64,000 nt of DNA from a virus. Under the pieces are notes generated by a model. That model had not been told where the DNA came from, ran no database searches, and saw only the letters and a list, made by a program, of their open reading frames with translations. The position numbers and the translations under genes are program-made. This document shows, piece after piece, positions 9,443-16,755 of the stretch. The stretch spans positions 1 to 64,000 of IMG/VR virus record IMGVR_UViG_3300042319_002138. One strand, given 5' to 3'. Position 1 is the stretch's first letter. Each line of letters starts with the position of its first letter.

Positions 9443-9771
9443 TTTTTTGTGTAAGATACTACATCTACAATATCCATACATGGAGGGTTAACATCTGACT
9501 TACTTTTCGCAATAAAAACAAAAACAGGTCCTTCAGTGTAAACAATATATTTAAGTTCATCTGATATACCACCGTAACCTAAAAATTTAATTGTAATCTC
9601 TTCAAACCCTAGTTCGGATAATTTTCTTGATACTAGGGTTTTTACACTTTCCCCCGTACAATCAATGGAACTTAAAATATTTACAATTTCATTTGCAGTA
9701 TATTCCTGAATTCTTATTTCAGTTAATCTTTGTAACTGTGATTCTGTTAGTATAATATTTTTTCTTCTCAT
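9439..9771 (-). CDS. Small protein with capsid-targeting-like N-terminus
   Basis: 110 residues from the ATG at 9771 (a longer frame to 9849 overlaps the upstream gene and is unlikely). It begins MRRKNIILTESQLQRL: a basic, hydrophobic start followed by an (L/I)-x-E site (LTE, residues 8-10), the pattern shared by a dozen proteins in this window and resembling T4 capsid-targeting sequences cut by the prohead protease. The remainder is an alpha/beta domain (VKTLVSRKLSELGFEEITIKF, FVFIAKSKSD). Five bases separate it from the preceding minus-strand gene. Function unknown. Confidence 0.6.
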   Translation of the reverse strand: MRRKNIILTESQLQRLTEIRIQEYTANEIVNILSSIDCTGESVKTLVSRKLSELGFEEITIKFLGYGGISDELKYIVYTEGPVFVFIAKSKSDVNPPCMDIVDVVSYTKN

Positions 9772-9775
9772 ATTA

Positions 9776-10357
9776 TTAATTTTCATTGTAGTCTTCATCA
9801 TAATCTTCATCATAGTCAGAAGGGTCAAATCCAGATTCTCTTCTTTCAAAATCTTCTACATCTAACCCAGCTTCATAAGCTCTACCTTCTTCAAAGGCTT
9901 TATAATAAGTTGCTTCAACCCCCTCTTCGTAACCTTTTTGATATCCGTCTTGGATAGCTTCGTCATAACCTTCGTCATAACCTTTCTCGTATTTTTCTTC
10001 TAACTTATCTTCCATATCCCGTTTAGCTTCAGAATATCCATCACGATGACCCATATCATACCCTTGGGATTCACCTTCACTATAACCATTTTGACTCCCT
10101 GTATCTATACCCCTTTCATAAGCATTATAACCAAATTCATATAATGATTTAATTAAACTATCTAATTGTATAGTGTTTAAACCAAGATTATAAATAGAAT
10201 TAACTAAAGGACTAGTTTCGGTATTAAAAATATAAAAACCAAAATCATCAAATCTAGATAGTTTATTAGCTATTTCAGATTTTGAGGTTGGTTCAGATTC
10301 CCTAACCCAATCAAAATCGTTGTCTTCTTTTAATATTTTCTTAATTGTATTTCTCAT
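9776..10357 (-). CDS. Gly-x3 repeat protein (Yae1-like pattern) with targeting-like N-terminus
   Basis: 193 residues from the ATG at 10357. The N-terminus MRNTIKKILKEDNDFDW has the (L/I)-x-E site (LKE) followed by an acidic FDW motif also found in two other proteins here. Residues about 85-160 have a Gly roughly every four residues, often as GY-x-x-G (YSEGESQGYDMGHRDGY; YEKGYDEGYDEAIQDGYQKG), like the deca-GX3 motif of eukaryotic Yae1/Lto1. It probably forms glycine-lined packed helices. The C-terminus is Asp/Tyr-rich (DYDEDYDEDY). The ATG at 10363 lies too near the promoter motif, so the third codon Met was chosen. Function unknown. Confidence 0.6.
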   Translation of the reverse strand: MRNTIKKILKEDNDFDWVRESEPTSKSEIANKLSRFDDFGFYIFNTETSPLVNSIYNLGLNTIQLDSLIKSLYEFGYNAYERGIDTGSQNGYSEGESQGYDMGHRDGYSEAKRDMEDKLEEKYEKGYDEGYDEAIQDGYQKGYEEGVEATYYKAFEEGRAYEAGLDVEDFERRESGFDPSDYDEDYDEDYNEN

Positions 10358-10366
10358 TATCATTTA

Positions 10367-10374
10367 ATAAATAT
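10367..10374 (-). promoter_or_regulatory. Candidate late promoter octamer (minus half of palindrome)
   Basis: ATATTTAT on the minus strand, 9 bases before the ATG at 10357. It forms one half of a perfect 20-bp palindrome with the plus-strand copy at 10379. Confidence 0.5.
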
Positions 10375-10378
10375 CATG

Positions 10379-10386
10379 ATATTTAT
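10379..10386 (+). promoter_or_regulatory. Candidate late promoter octamer (plus half of palindrome)
   Basis: GATATTTAT, 4 bases before the ATG at 10391 of the divergent nucleotidyltransferase-like gene. Together with the minus copy it gives ATAAATATCATGATATTTAT. Confidence 0.5.
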
Positions 10387-10390
10387 GAAT

Positions 10391-11608
10391 ATGAATATAA
10401 ATGAAAAAGAAGTCGAAAAAGCTAATAGAAAAATTGACTTGGGTGGTTTTACAATGAATGATGAATTAAATCCTAAAATTTGGGATGAAAATCAAAAAAT
10501 GAAACCCGAAGTTAAAAAAAATCTTTTAAAAATAGCTGATGATTATTTTGAGAGTTTAAAAATACCTGGGGTTGACATTGAAGATGTTTGTATTACAGGT
10601 AGTTTGGCTAATTATAATTGGTCAAAATACTCTGACGTTGATTTACATATTATAATCGATTATAAAGATGTCCCTGTTGATGAAGATTTAGTACAAGATT
10701 TTTTTAAATCTAAAAGCTCTAATTGGAATAAGGAACATGACGTTAAAATTTATGATTATGACGTTGAATTATATGTACAAGATATAAATGAATCACACCA
10801 CTCAACAGGAGTTTATTCAATATTAAATAATGAATGGGTAACAAAACCACAAAACAAGAAAATTAATTTTAACGATAAATCTGTAAAAGATAAGGCTAAC
10901 GGAATTATGGACCGTATTGAAGATTTATATGATGAGTTAAATGATGGTGATTATGATGTTGCTGTTAAAGGTGTTGAAAAATTAACGGAAAAAATTAAAA
11001 AAATGCGTCAATCAGGTTTAGAGTCTGGTGGTGAATTTTCAGTAGAAAATATTGTTTTCAAAGTTTTACGTAGAAATGGAATGTTGGATAGATTGTATGA
11101 TATTAAGACAGTTGCTTACGATAAATCGGTAACACTAGAATCAATGCGTGAGTCAAAAAAAATTGATTCCCTTTTAGAATCAATTGAAGATGACCCATTT
11201 AAATGGATAAAAGATGTAGAAACAAAAACATTAATAGAAAAACAACCATATAGAAGTGCTGAATATGATATAGTTGGTGAATATTTTAAAAAAGAAAAAC
11301 CCGTTTATAAGGGTTGGTCTGTTATTTGGGACGGTTTTCAAGGAGTTGTTGAATGGAGAAATCAAGATGTACCACATTTATTTATTTTTGCAACACCTTA
11401 TTGGGATGGTGCTGATAATGTACCAGTAAATTATGATGAAAATTACGGTGATGATTACGGACATTTAGGATTTGTAAGTATTCCTGAATTTGAGTATAAA
11501 GAAGACTTAATCAATTGGATAGAAAACGATTATTTTAAAGGGGTGTATAAATTAATTATAGATTATACGGGCCCTTTAGTCGAATCAGTAGAAGATTTTA
11601 AACGGTAA
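10391..11608 (+). CDS. Nucleotidyltransferase-fold protein with C-terminal domain
   Basis: About 405 residues. The region NPKIWD...MKPEVKKNLLKIADDYF followed by GSLANYNWSKYSDVDLH shows the G-S ... D-x-D signature of the DNA polymerase beta-like nucleotidyltransferase fold, in the arrangement found in many phage proteins of unknown substrate. A helical segment follows, then SLLESIEDDPFKW, which repeats the (L/I)-x-E plus acidic F-x-W pattern of the targeting-like N-termini in this window. The protein ends with a separate Trp-rich domain (KGWSVIWDGFQGVVEW). ATGs at 10376, 10385 and 10391 are possible; 10391 is the first beyond the promoter motif. Substrate unknown. Confidence 0.65.
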   Translation: MNINEKEVEKANRKIDLGGFTMNDELNPKIWDENQKMKPEVKKNLLKIADDYFESLKIPGVDIEDVCITGSLANYNWSKYSDVDLHIIIDYKDVPVDEDLVQDFFKSKSSNWNKEHDVKIYDYDVELYVQDINESHHSTGVYSILNNEWVTKPQNKKINFNDKSVKDKANGIMDRIEDLYDELNDGDYDVAVKGVEKLTEKIKKMRQSGLESGGEFSVENIVFKVLRRNGMLDRLYDIKTVAYDKSVTLESMRESKKIDSLLESIEDDPFKWIKDVETKTLIEKQPYRSAEYDIVGEYFKKEKPVYKGWSVIWDGFQGVVEWRNQDVPHLFIFATPYWDGADNVPVNYDENYGDDYGHLGFVSIPEFEYKEDLINWIENDYFKGVYKLIIDYTGPLVESVEDFKR

Positions 11609-11632
11609 TTGGTGGTTTATTGAAGATTAAAC

Positions 11633-11640
11633 ATATTTAT
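11633..11640 (+). promoter_or_regulatory. Candidate late promoter octamer
   Basis: CATATTTATA, 16 bases before the ATG at 11657; the intervening sequence is purine/A-rich. Confidence 0.55.
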
Positions 11641-11656
11641 ATAGAAAAAGAAAATT

Positions 11657-11944
11657 ATGGATAGTTATTATGCATTACACTTACCTTCGGGAGCTACATA
11701 TACAGCATACACGTATTATCAAATATATGTTAACGCTGGAGCTACTTTAGTATATAAAGGTGTTACATTACCCTCACCTTCGGCTGGACCTATAGTATTA
11801 AATCTAACTGTTAATTCTACTACAGATATAGCTGGTAGTTCGGGAATTGCTTTATTAGGTAAGAAAAAACCAGAAGCTTTTGCAGAAGGACCTGCTGGAC
11901 AAAACGGTCTTAACACGGATGGTACTTGGAATATAAGAGGATAA
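11657..11944 (+). CDS. Small beta-rich structural protein (tentative)
   Basis: 95 residues, Gly/Ala/Thr/Tyr-rich with few charges until the C-terminal half: TAYTYYQIYVNAGATLVYKG, then IVLNLTVNS and PAGQNGLNTDGTWNIRG. It has its own promoter-like octamer and is followed 13 bases on by a large low-complexity gene. Composition suggests a decoration or assembly protein of the virion, but I do not recognise it. Confidence 0.5.
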   Translation: MDSYYALHLPSGATYTAYTYYQIYVNAGATLVYKGVTLPSPSAGPIVLNLTVNSTTDIAGSSGIALLGKKKPEAFAEGPAGQNGLNTDGTWNIRG

Positions 11945-11957
11945 AAAAAAATAGAAG

Positions 11958-14234
11958 ATGAATAAAAAATTATTAAATAGAATGTTGGAACTCTCTAACA
12001 TTAAACCAGTGATTAAAGAAGAAAAGATGAGTCTATCTAATTTTGAATTGGTTAAAGAATCTGTAAACGGTAAAATATATGCTGTTGTAAGAGAACAAAA
12101 TAAATATTATATAAAGAACGCTGATTCTAAAAATAATATCAATGAATCTGATTTTGATTACATTGGTGGTATAGTTAATAAGGGAAAAAAATCTTTTTAT
12201 TCTTATGAAGAGGCGGTTAAACATTTAAATTTAATGTTTGAAGAAATTAATAATCACTATAATGTAGATAATGTTAATTTGTTAGAATCAGATGTTTTAA
12301 ATGAGAAAAAATTTATTTTAAAATTAAAAAACAAAAAAACTGAACCAAAAGCTGAACCAAAAGTTGATAAAGGTGGTTTTGACTTTGGTGGAGACTCTGA
12401 AGAAAAGGAAACTTCTGATAAAGGTGGTTTTGACTTTGGTGGAGGTGATGATACTGAAGATACGGGGGATAGTGAATTTGACTTCGGTGGAGATGAAGAT
12501 ACTGAAGATACTGGTGATGATTCATTTGACTTCGGTGATGATACTGAAGATACAGGAGACGGTGAATTTGATTTTGGTGGAGACGATGAGGGAGTTGATT
12601 CCGAAGAAGACGATACTGATGTAGAAGAATTTGGTGATGATGATATCAAAGATATTCAAAGTACCACAGGTAAATTGGGTCAACAAATTAGAGATGTCGA
12701 GGATTTATCTTCTGATATGCAAAAATGGGTTGCTAAATCAGTTTTATCTGCTATGGATTTAGAAAATATGGATTCTGAAGATAAAAAAGATATTATTCGT
12801 ACAATAAAAAAGAAATCACAAGAAGAACCTGAAGAATCTGATGAAGAGTCTTTTGATTTTGGTGATGAGGAACCTGTAGAGGAATCTTCTTATATGTCTT
12901 ATATGGACGATAAATCATGTACACATTGTAATGGTTCGGGTTATGATGAATTCACTGATGAAACTTGTGAATGGTGTGAGGGTGAAGGAAAATTTATAAA
13001 TCCTAATGACACAAGTAATTATCGTAGATATATGGGTGATGGTACACACGATTCTTACATGAAAGAGAAAAAAGAAAGTTATTCAGATTCAGAATTAGAT
13101 AATTGGTTGCTGGATATGGAAATGGCTGGATTTGTTTCAACACCTTCTTACGAATCATACATGGGAGAAGACAACCCTCATATTGGTGGTGATGAGAATA
13201 TGGTTGATGGTGAATTATTATTAGATTATGATGATGAAAATTTATATGGTTTAAACCTAAATATGAGAAATAATCCTAATTTAGAGTATTCAGAAAATAA
13301 TAACATGAATCGTGGATATGGTAATTATATGTCTGATGTAACAGATAAATTTGAGACATATGAACAAGAAATTGCTTACCAAGATTTGTCGGATATGGCA
13401 TCGGAATATGGTTTTACACTAAGTCTTTGTCACGCTGATAAAACAGAAGACCCTGAAGAATCTACAATCTATTTTGATATCAAAGACGGTAGTAAAAAAT
13501 TATTAAAGGCTAGAATTAACTCTATTGGTAGTCTTGAAATTGGTACAATGAGAGGTAGACATTTTATTGGTGAACCAGTTGACTCTTTATCAGATTTTGA
13601 CGAAACTTTTGACGAAGAAGGAAAATTAAAAGATATGGGACCCCAAAGAGAAAAAGCACCTGAAAAACCTGACCGTGGAACTGAAACAATTCCCGGAACA
13701 CCTACTAAAACACCTGATAGAGAACGTCCTTCTAGAAGACCGTTTAATCCTCCCCCACATATTACGCCAGGTGAGGAACCAGGTCCAAAAGCTAGAGGTA
13801 GAAGATTAAATAATTATGACCCTACAATGGCTCCGGCTCCAGCAAAACAACCTGAAAAACCTGACCGTGGAACTGAGACAGTTCCTGGAACGCCGACTAA
13901 AACGCCTGATAAGGATAGACCATCTAGAAGGCCTTTTAATCCACCTCCTCACATTACGCCAGGAGAAGAACCAGGTCCAAAAGCTAGAGGTAGAAGAAGT
14001 TATATGAGTTATATGGGGGATGAAGATAAAACATCTAAGCCATCTCATGACAAACCTCGAAGACCTGGCCGTAATCCATTTGAAAAACCTATGGGGGATG
14101 AAGATAAAACATCTAAGCCATCTCATCCCAAACCTCGAAGACCTGGCCGTAATCCATTTGAAAAACCTCAAAGACCTGACAGTAATCCATTCAAAAGGCC
14201 TAATAATAATGAAGGTGACGTTAAGTTCTCATAA
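11958..14234 (+). CDS. Low-complexity protein: acidic repeats, DnaJ-like zinc module, basic Pro-rich tail
   Basis: 758 residues in blocks. The N-terminus MNKKLLNRMLELSN ... VIKEE (IKE site) resembles the targeting-like leaders here. Residues about 139-235 are acidic repeats around GGFDFGG and DTEDTGD. Residues 321-345 hold two CxxCxGxG motifs (CTHCNGSG and CEWCEGEG), the zinc-binding signature of DnaJ. A folded region at about 465-545 (YQDLSDMASEYGF, IYFDIKDG, KARINSIGSLEIG) follows. From residue 568 come two 49-residue Pro/Arg repeats (568-616, 632-680) and two tandem 26-residue repeats (686-711, 712-737; MGDEDKTSKPSH, KPRRPGRNPFEKP). The acidic first half and basic tail suggest DNA, scaffold or capsid-interior contacts, but the function is unknown. 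A terminator follows. Confidence 0.65.
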   Translation: MNKKLLNRMLELSNIKPVIKEEKMSLSNFELVKESVNGKIYAVVREQNKYYIKNADSKNNINESDFDYIGGIVNKGKKSFYSYEEAVKHLNLMFEEINNHYNVDNVNLLESDVLNEKKFILKLKNKKTEPKAEPKVDKGGFDFGGDSEEKETSDKGGFDFGGGDDTEDTGDSEFDFGGDEDTEDTGDDSFDFGDDTEDTGDGEFDFGGDDEGVDSEEDDTDVEEFGDDDIKDIQSTTGKLGQQIRDVEDLSSDMQKWVAKSVLSAMDLENMDSEDKKDIIRTIKKKSQEEPEESDEESFDFGDEEPVEESSYMSYMDDKSCTHCNGSGYDEFTDETCEWCEGEGKFINPNDTSNYRRYMGDGTHDSYMKEKKESYSDSELDNWLLDMEMAGFVSTPSYESYMGEDNPHIGGDENMVDGELLLDYDDENLYGLNLNMRNNPNLEYSENNNMNRGYGNYMSDVTDKFETYEQEIAYQDLSDMASEYGFTLSLCHADKTEDPEESTIYFDIKDGSKKLLKARINSIGSLEIGTMRGRHFIGEPVDSLSDFDETFDEEGKLKDMGPQREKAPEKPDRGTETIPGTPTKTPDRERPSRRPFNPPPHITPGEEPGPKARGRRLNNYDPTMAPAPAKQPEKPDRGTETVPGTPTKTPDKDRPSRRPFNPPPHITPGEEPGPKARGRRSYMSYMGDEDKTSKPSHDKPRRPGRNPFEKPMGDEDKTSKPSHPKPRRPGRNPFEKPQRPDSNPFKRPNNNEGDVKFS
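13659..13805 (+). repeat. 147-bp direct repeat, copy 1
   Basis: In-frame repeat encoding 49 residues (starts PEKPDRGTET, ends GPKARGRR). The second copy is at 13851-13997, separated by 45 bases; differences are mostly synonymous or conservative. Confidence 0.85.
13851..13997 (+). repeat. 147-bp direct repeat, copy 2
   Basis: Second copy of the 49-residue Pro/Arg-rich unit described at 13659, same frame and strand. Confidence 0.85.
14013..14168 (+). repeat. Tandem 78-bp repeat (two copies)
   Basis: Units 14013-14090 and 14091-14168 abut exactly and differ only in one codon (GAC versus CCC), so the duplication is recent. Each encodes 26 residues starting MGDEDKTSKPSH. Confidence 0.9.
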
Positions 14235-14253
14235 ATAAGAAATAAAATAATAA

Positions 14254-14284
14254 AAAACATAGTCTAAAAAGGCTATGTTTTTTT
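14254..14284 (+). terminator. Intrinsic terminator
   Basis: AAAACATAG / CTATGTTTT arms with a 10-base loop and a run of T. It lies 20 bases after the stop of the 758-residue protein gene. Confidence 0.75.
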
Positions 14285-14297
14285 ATGCTCAAGACTA

Positions 14298-14305
14298 ATA
14301 TTTAT
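14298..14305 (+). promoter_or_regulatory. Candidate late promoter octamer
   Basis: AATATTTATAG, only 5 bases before the ATG at 14311, so the message would be nearly leaderless. Confidence 0.45.
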
Positions 14306-14310
14306 AGTAT

Positions 14311-14718
14311 ATGTATTTAATTTATATAAACAGAATTGGTAAAACATTTAAAGGTGAACATATGTTTGAATTTTTATTCTCAGACTCAACTGAATGGGAA
14401 TGGGATGAATCTTGGTATGAATCGTCTGTTATTACCGAAACAAGAGAATTAGCCCCCGACGAAAATATCATTAAACTAGTTGGTTCACTTAAAACTGACG
14501 AATTTGATTTGGAATTAGTTCAAGAAGATGGTGTACGTGATATTTATAATGCTGTAGAAGGTATTATAGCTTTAGGTTGGGAAAAACTACAAGATGATGA
14601 AGATTATCCAGAACAAAGAAGAATATTCCGTTTTGGGGACACAAAAAAATCTGTTGATGAACAACTATACGAGTATGACCTTGTATTAAAATATAAAGAA
14701 AACAAAGTAACAAAATGA
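14311..14718 (+). CDS. Conserved T4-like phage protein of unknown function
   Basis: 135 residues. The opening YINRIGKTFKGEHMFEFLFSD matches, from memory, a protein conserved among marine T4-like phages next to head genes (pattern IG..wKG...YEF.FSD). The rest is acidic with many Trp (STEWEWDESW). Its stop overlaps the ATGATG start of the 647-residue gene by 4 bases, so translation is probably coupled. A start at 14362 is possible but would cut the conserved N-terminus. Function not established. Confidence 0.6.
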   Translation: MYLIYINRIGKTFKGEHMFEFLFSDSTEWEWDESWYESSVITETRELAPDENIIKLVGSLKTDEFDLELVQEDGVRDIYNAVEGIIALGWEKLQDDEDYPEQRRIFRFGDTKKSVDEQLYEYDLVLKYKENKVTK

Positions 14719-16658
14719 TGAGAAAAAAATATTTTTTACGAGAAGCTGATGAGATGGATAAGGAAGCTGTACTTAAATCTGCCGAAGAAAGTTTGGAACA
14801 AGAGAAACAAAATTTAGAAAATAATAAAAAATCTTTAGAGGTAAATAAAGAAACTTTAAAGGCATCTGAAGTTGACGTAGATACTAAATTATCAGCAATT
14901 CAGGGTAATAATAAAGTAATAGCACAAGGTAATAAAGCAGAAGACGTTACCGACCCAAAAACACAAGCAGATGCTTTAACAAGACAAAAACCAGTTCTTA
15001 CAAAACAAGTGAATGGTTTAAAACAACAAAATAAAGAAAAAGAACAAGCCATAAAAAATCAGGAAGAATCTATAAAAAACCAAGAAGATTATATTAAACA
15101 AAAAGAAGATTATATAAAAGACATGGAAAGTGGTATGCGTGAAAGTAGAATTATAAAAGCAAAAGATTTTAAATCTATTGTTGAAAACTATTCCAAAATT
15201 GATTTGTCTGAATCAGATATTATTAATATCATTGTAGAGACTCAAAATCCAATAATGACAAAAGCTAAGATTGTTGAGTCGATACAAAATAAATTAATAT
15301 TTGAAGCGGATATGAATAGAGACGTAAACAGTAGTTTTGAAGGTGGTACAAATGAGTATTCTGAATTGTTAGGTTCAGATTTAGCTAAACAAATGGCTAA
15401 TCAATCTTTTGAAGAAATAGCTAGAGCTATTAGACAAAAAACAGGTAAAGAAAGAGTTACTTTTGATGATGTTCAACAATTAATGTCTAGTTCATTGATG
15501 AATGCGGCTAAAGAAGAATACGCTTACGGTATCGACAGATTAGAAACAAAGGCTGTTGAAATGATTCGTAAACAATTCAACATCCCTGAAGGTGCTGTTG
15601 AATTTGATGCGACCATAACAGGTGTCCCACAAAAAGCGTTAGGTTTACCTAGTGGTACCCCACAGGCAACTATAAACCAAATGTCTAGACAATTGGGTGT
15701 TAAGATTGGTGATATACAAAGAGAAGGTCTTAAATTTGATAAAGGTACTAGTCCTGTTCCACAAGGAAAAACTGAGGTACAAATGAAACCTAAAATTAAA
15801 AGAAGAAAGTACACTAACGCTATGATGCACGGTGCGGCTAGAAAGTCACAAAACATTCACCACATGGACGACCAATTAAGACAGGAGAATCCTAGATTGA
15901 GTCAAAACTACGCTAATCTTATGGCTGCAAATGACGCTTCTTACTGGATGATGAATGATGAAGACATTAAAACACAGGGTAGACAAGGTATTCACGCAGG
16001 TAATGTTAGAGTTAAATTATCTGACCAACCTAATGGAGTTCCTAAAATTATTGCACAAGGTGTGGTATTCCCAGTACTTTTACATGAATTGGCTAAAGGT
16101 GTTATTGAATTAATGTCTTTATGGTCCCTACCTGTTGATGCTGAAGAAAGAAAATATGTCCTAGATAAAACTGATAATTTAGATAATGAAACTAATGATA
16201 TTAGATTAGGTACTATCTTTTGGGAAAAATTTGTAAGACAAATACCAACTGATAATCAAGAAGTTATTTCTTTGACATGGAATATGATGCAAGAACTTTC
16301 AGATGATGAGTTTAATAGTATTATTGAGGGATTATCAAATGATAGAACAGATTCACAAATGAAAGTTCAAAGAATAGCTGAAGAAGCGGCTGAAGAGTTA
16401 AGACGTGAAGCTTCCGACGATACTTTTGGTATGTACGGTGATGATGATGATAAAGATGGTGGTGATGTAGAAACTCCTGATGAGGATGAAGAAGAAACTA
16501 ACCCTACTGTTTTAGGTGGTGAAAAAGAGGGTCCTGAAGAACCTAAAGACCTTAATGATATGACTGATGATGAACTTAGAGGTTTAATGAAGTCAGCTAT
16601 TGAAGATGAGGACTATGAATTTGCTTCAGAAATTAGAGATATCTTAAAAAATAGATAA
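14715..16658 (+). CDS. Large coiled-coil virion/head-associated protein
   Basis: 647 residues. The N-terminus MRRKKYFLREADE-like start (MMRKKYFLREAD) carries an LRE site like other targeting-type leaders. Residues about 15-145 are a Gln/Lys/Glu coiled coil (KQQNKEKEQAIKNQEESIKN). The central part is alpha/beta with KRRKYTNAMMHGAARKSQ and a hydrophobic helix VVFPVLLHELAKGVIELMSL. An acidic linker precedes a C-terminal UVR-like helical hairpin (LRGLMKSAIEDEDYEFASEI). Position immediately before the terminase gene and the leader suggest a protein inside the head or at the portal, but no named homologue is evident. Confidence 0.6.
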   Translation: MMRKKYFLREADEMDKEAVLKSAEESLEQEKQNLENNKKSLEVNKETLKASEVDVDTKLSAIQGNNKVIAQGNKAEDVTDPKTQADALTRQKPVLTKQVNGLKQQNKEKEQAIKNQEESIKNQEDYIKQKEDYIKDMESGMRESRIIKAKDFKSIVENYSKIDLSESDIINIIVETQNPIMTKAKIVESIQNKLIFEADMNRDVNSSFEGGTNEYSELLGSDLAKQMANQSFEEIARAIRQKTGKERVTFDDVQQLMSSSLMNAAKEEYAYGIDRLETKAVEMIRKQFNIPEGAVEFDATITGVPQKALGLPSGTPQATINQMSRQLGVKIGDIQREGLKFDKGTSPVPQGKTEVQMKPKIKRRKYTNAMMHGAARKSQNIHHMDDQLRQENPRLSQNYANLMAANDASYWMMNDEDIKTQGRQGIHAGNVRVKLSDQPNGVPKIIAQGVVFPVLLHELAKGVIELMSLWSLPVDAEERKYVLDKTDNLDNETNDIRLGTIFWEKFVRQIPTDNQEVISLTWNMMQELSDDEFNSIIEGLSNDRTDSQMKVQRIAEEAAEELRREASDDTFGMYGDDDDKDGGDVETPDEDEEETNPTVLGGEKEGPEEPKDLNDMTDDELRGLMKSAIEDEDYEFASEIRDILKNR

Positions 16659-16662
16659 AGAG

Positions 16663-16732
16663 AACGGATTAGGACCGTTATAGTCTACGGACTATTAAAA
16701 CCCACCAAGTTCGCTACTATGGTGGGTTTTTT
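16663..16732 (+). terminator. Three tandem hairpins ending in an intrinsic terminator
   Basis: Hairpin 1: AACGG/CCGTT (16663-16679). Hairpin 2: ATAGTC-TACG-GACTAT (16680-16695) with a UNCG-type loop. Hairpin 3: AAAACCCACCA/TGGTGGGTTTT (16697-16732) followed by TTTTTT. The third is a strong terminator; the first two may be RNA-processing or stability elements. Confidence 0.75.
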
Positions 16733-16743
16733 CATGCCTGATG

Positions 16744-16751
16744 ATATTTAT
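16744..16751 (+). promoter_or_regulatory. Candidate late promoter octamer
   Basis: GATATTTATTG directly after the terminator and 4 bases before the ATG at 16756 of the terminase gene. Confidence 0.5.
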
Positions 16752-16755
16752 TGGC

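Noticed and set aside
12257-12649. Long antisense frame opposite the acidic repeat region
   Set aside because: Ser/Pro/Lys low-complexity mirror of the GA-rich sense repeats; no start context, inside a clearly coding region.
13806-14171. Antisense Phe/Trp/Arg-rich frame with repeats
   Set aside because: Product of the reverse complement of the Pro/Arg repeats; shadow of the 758-residue gene.
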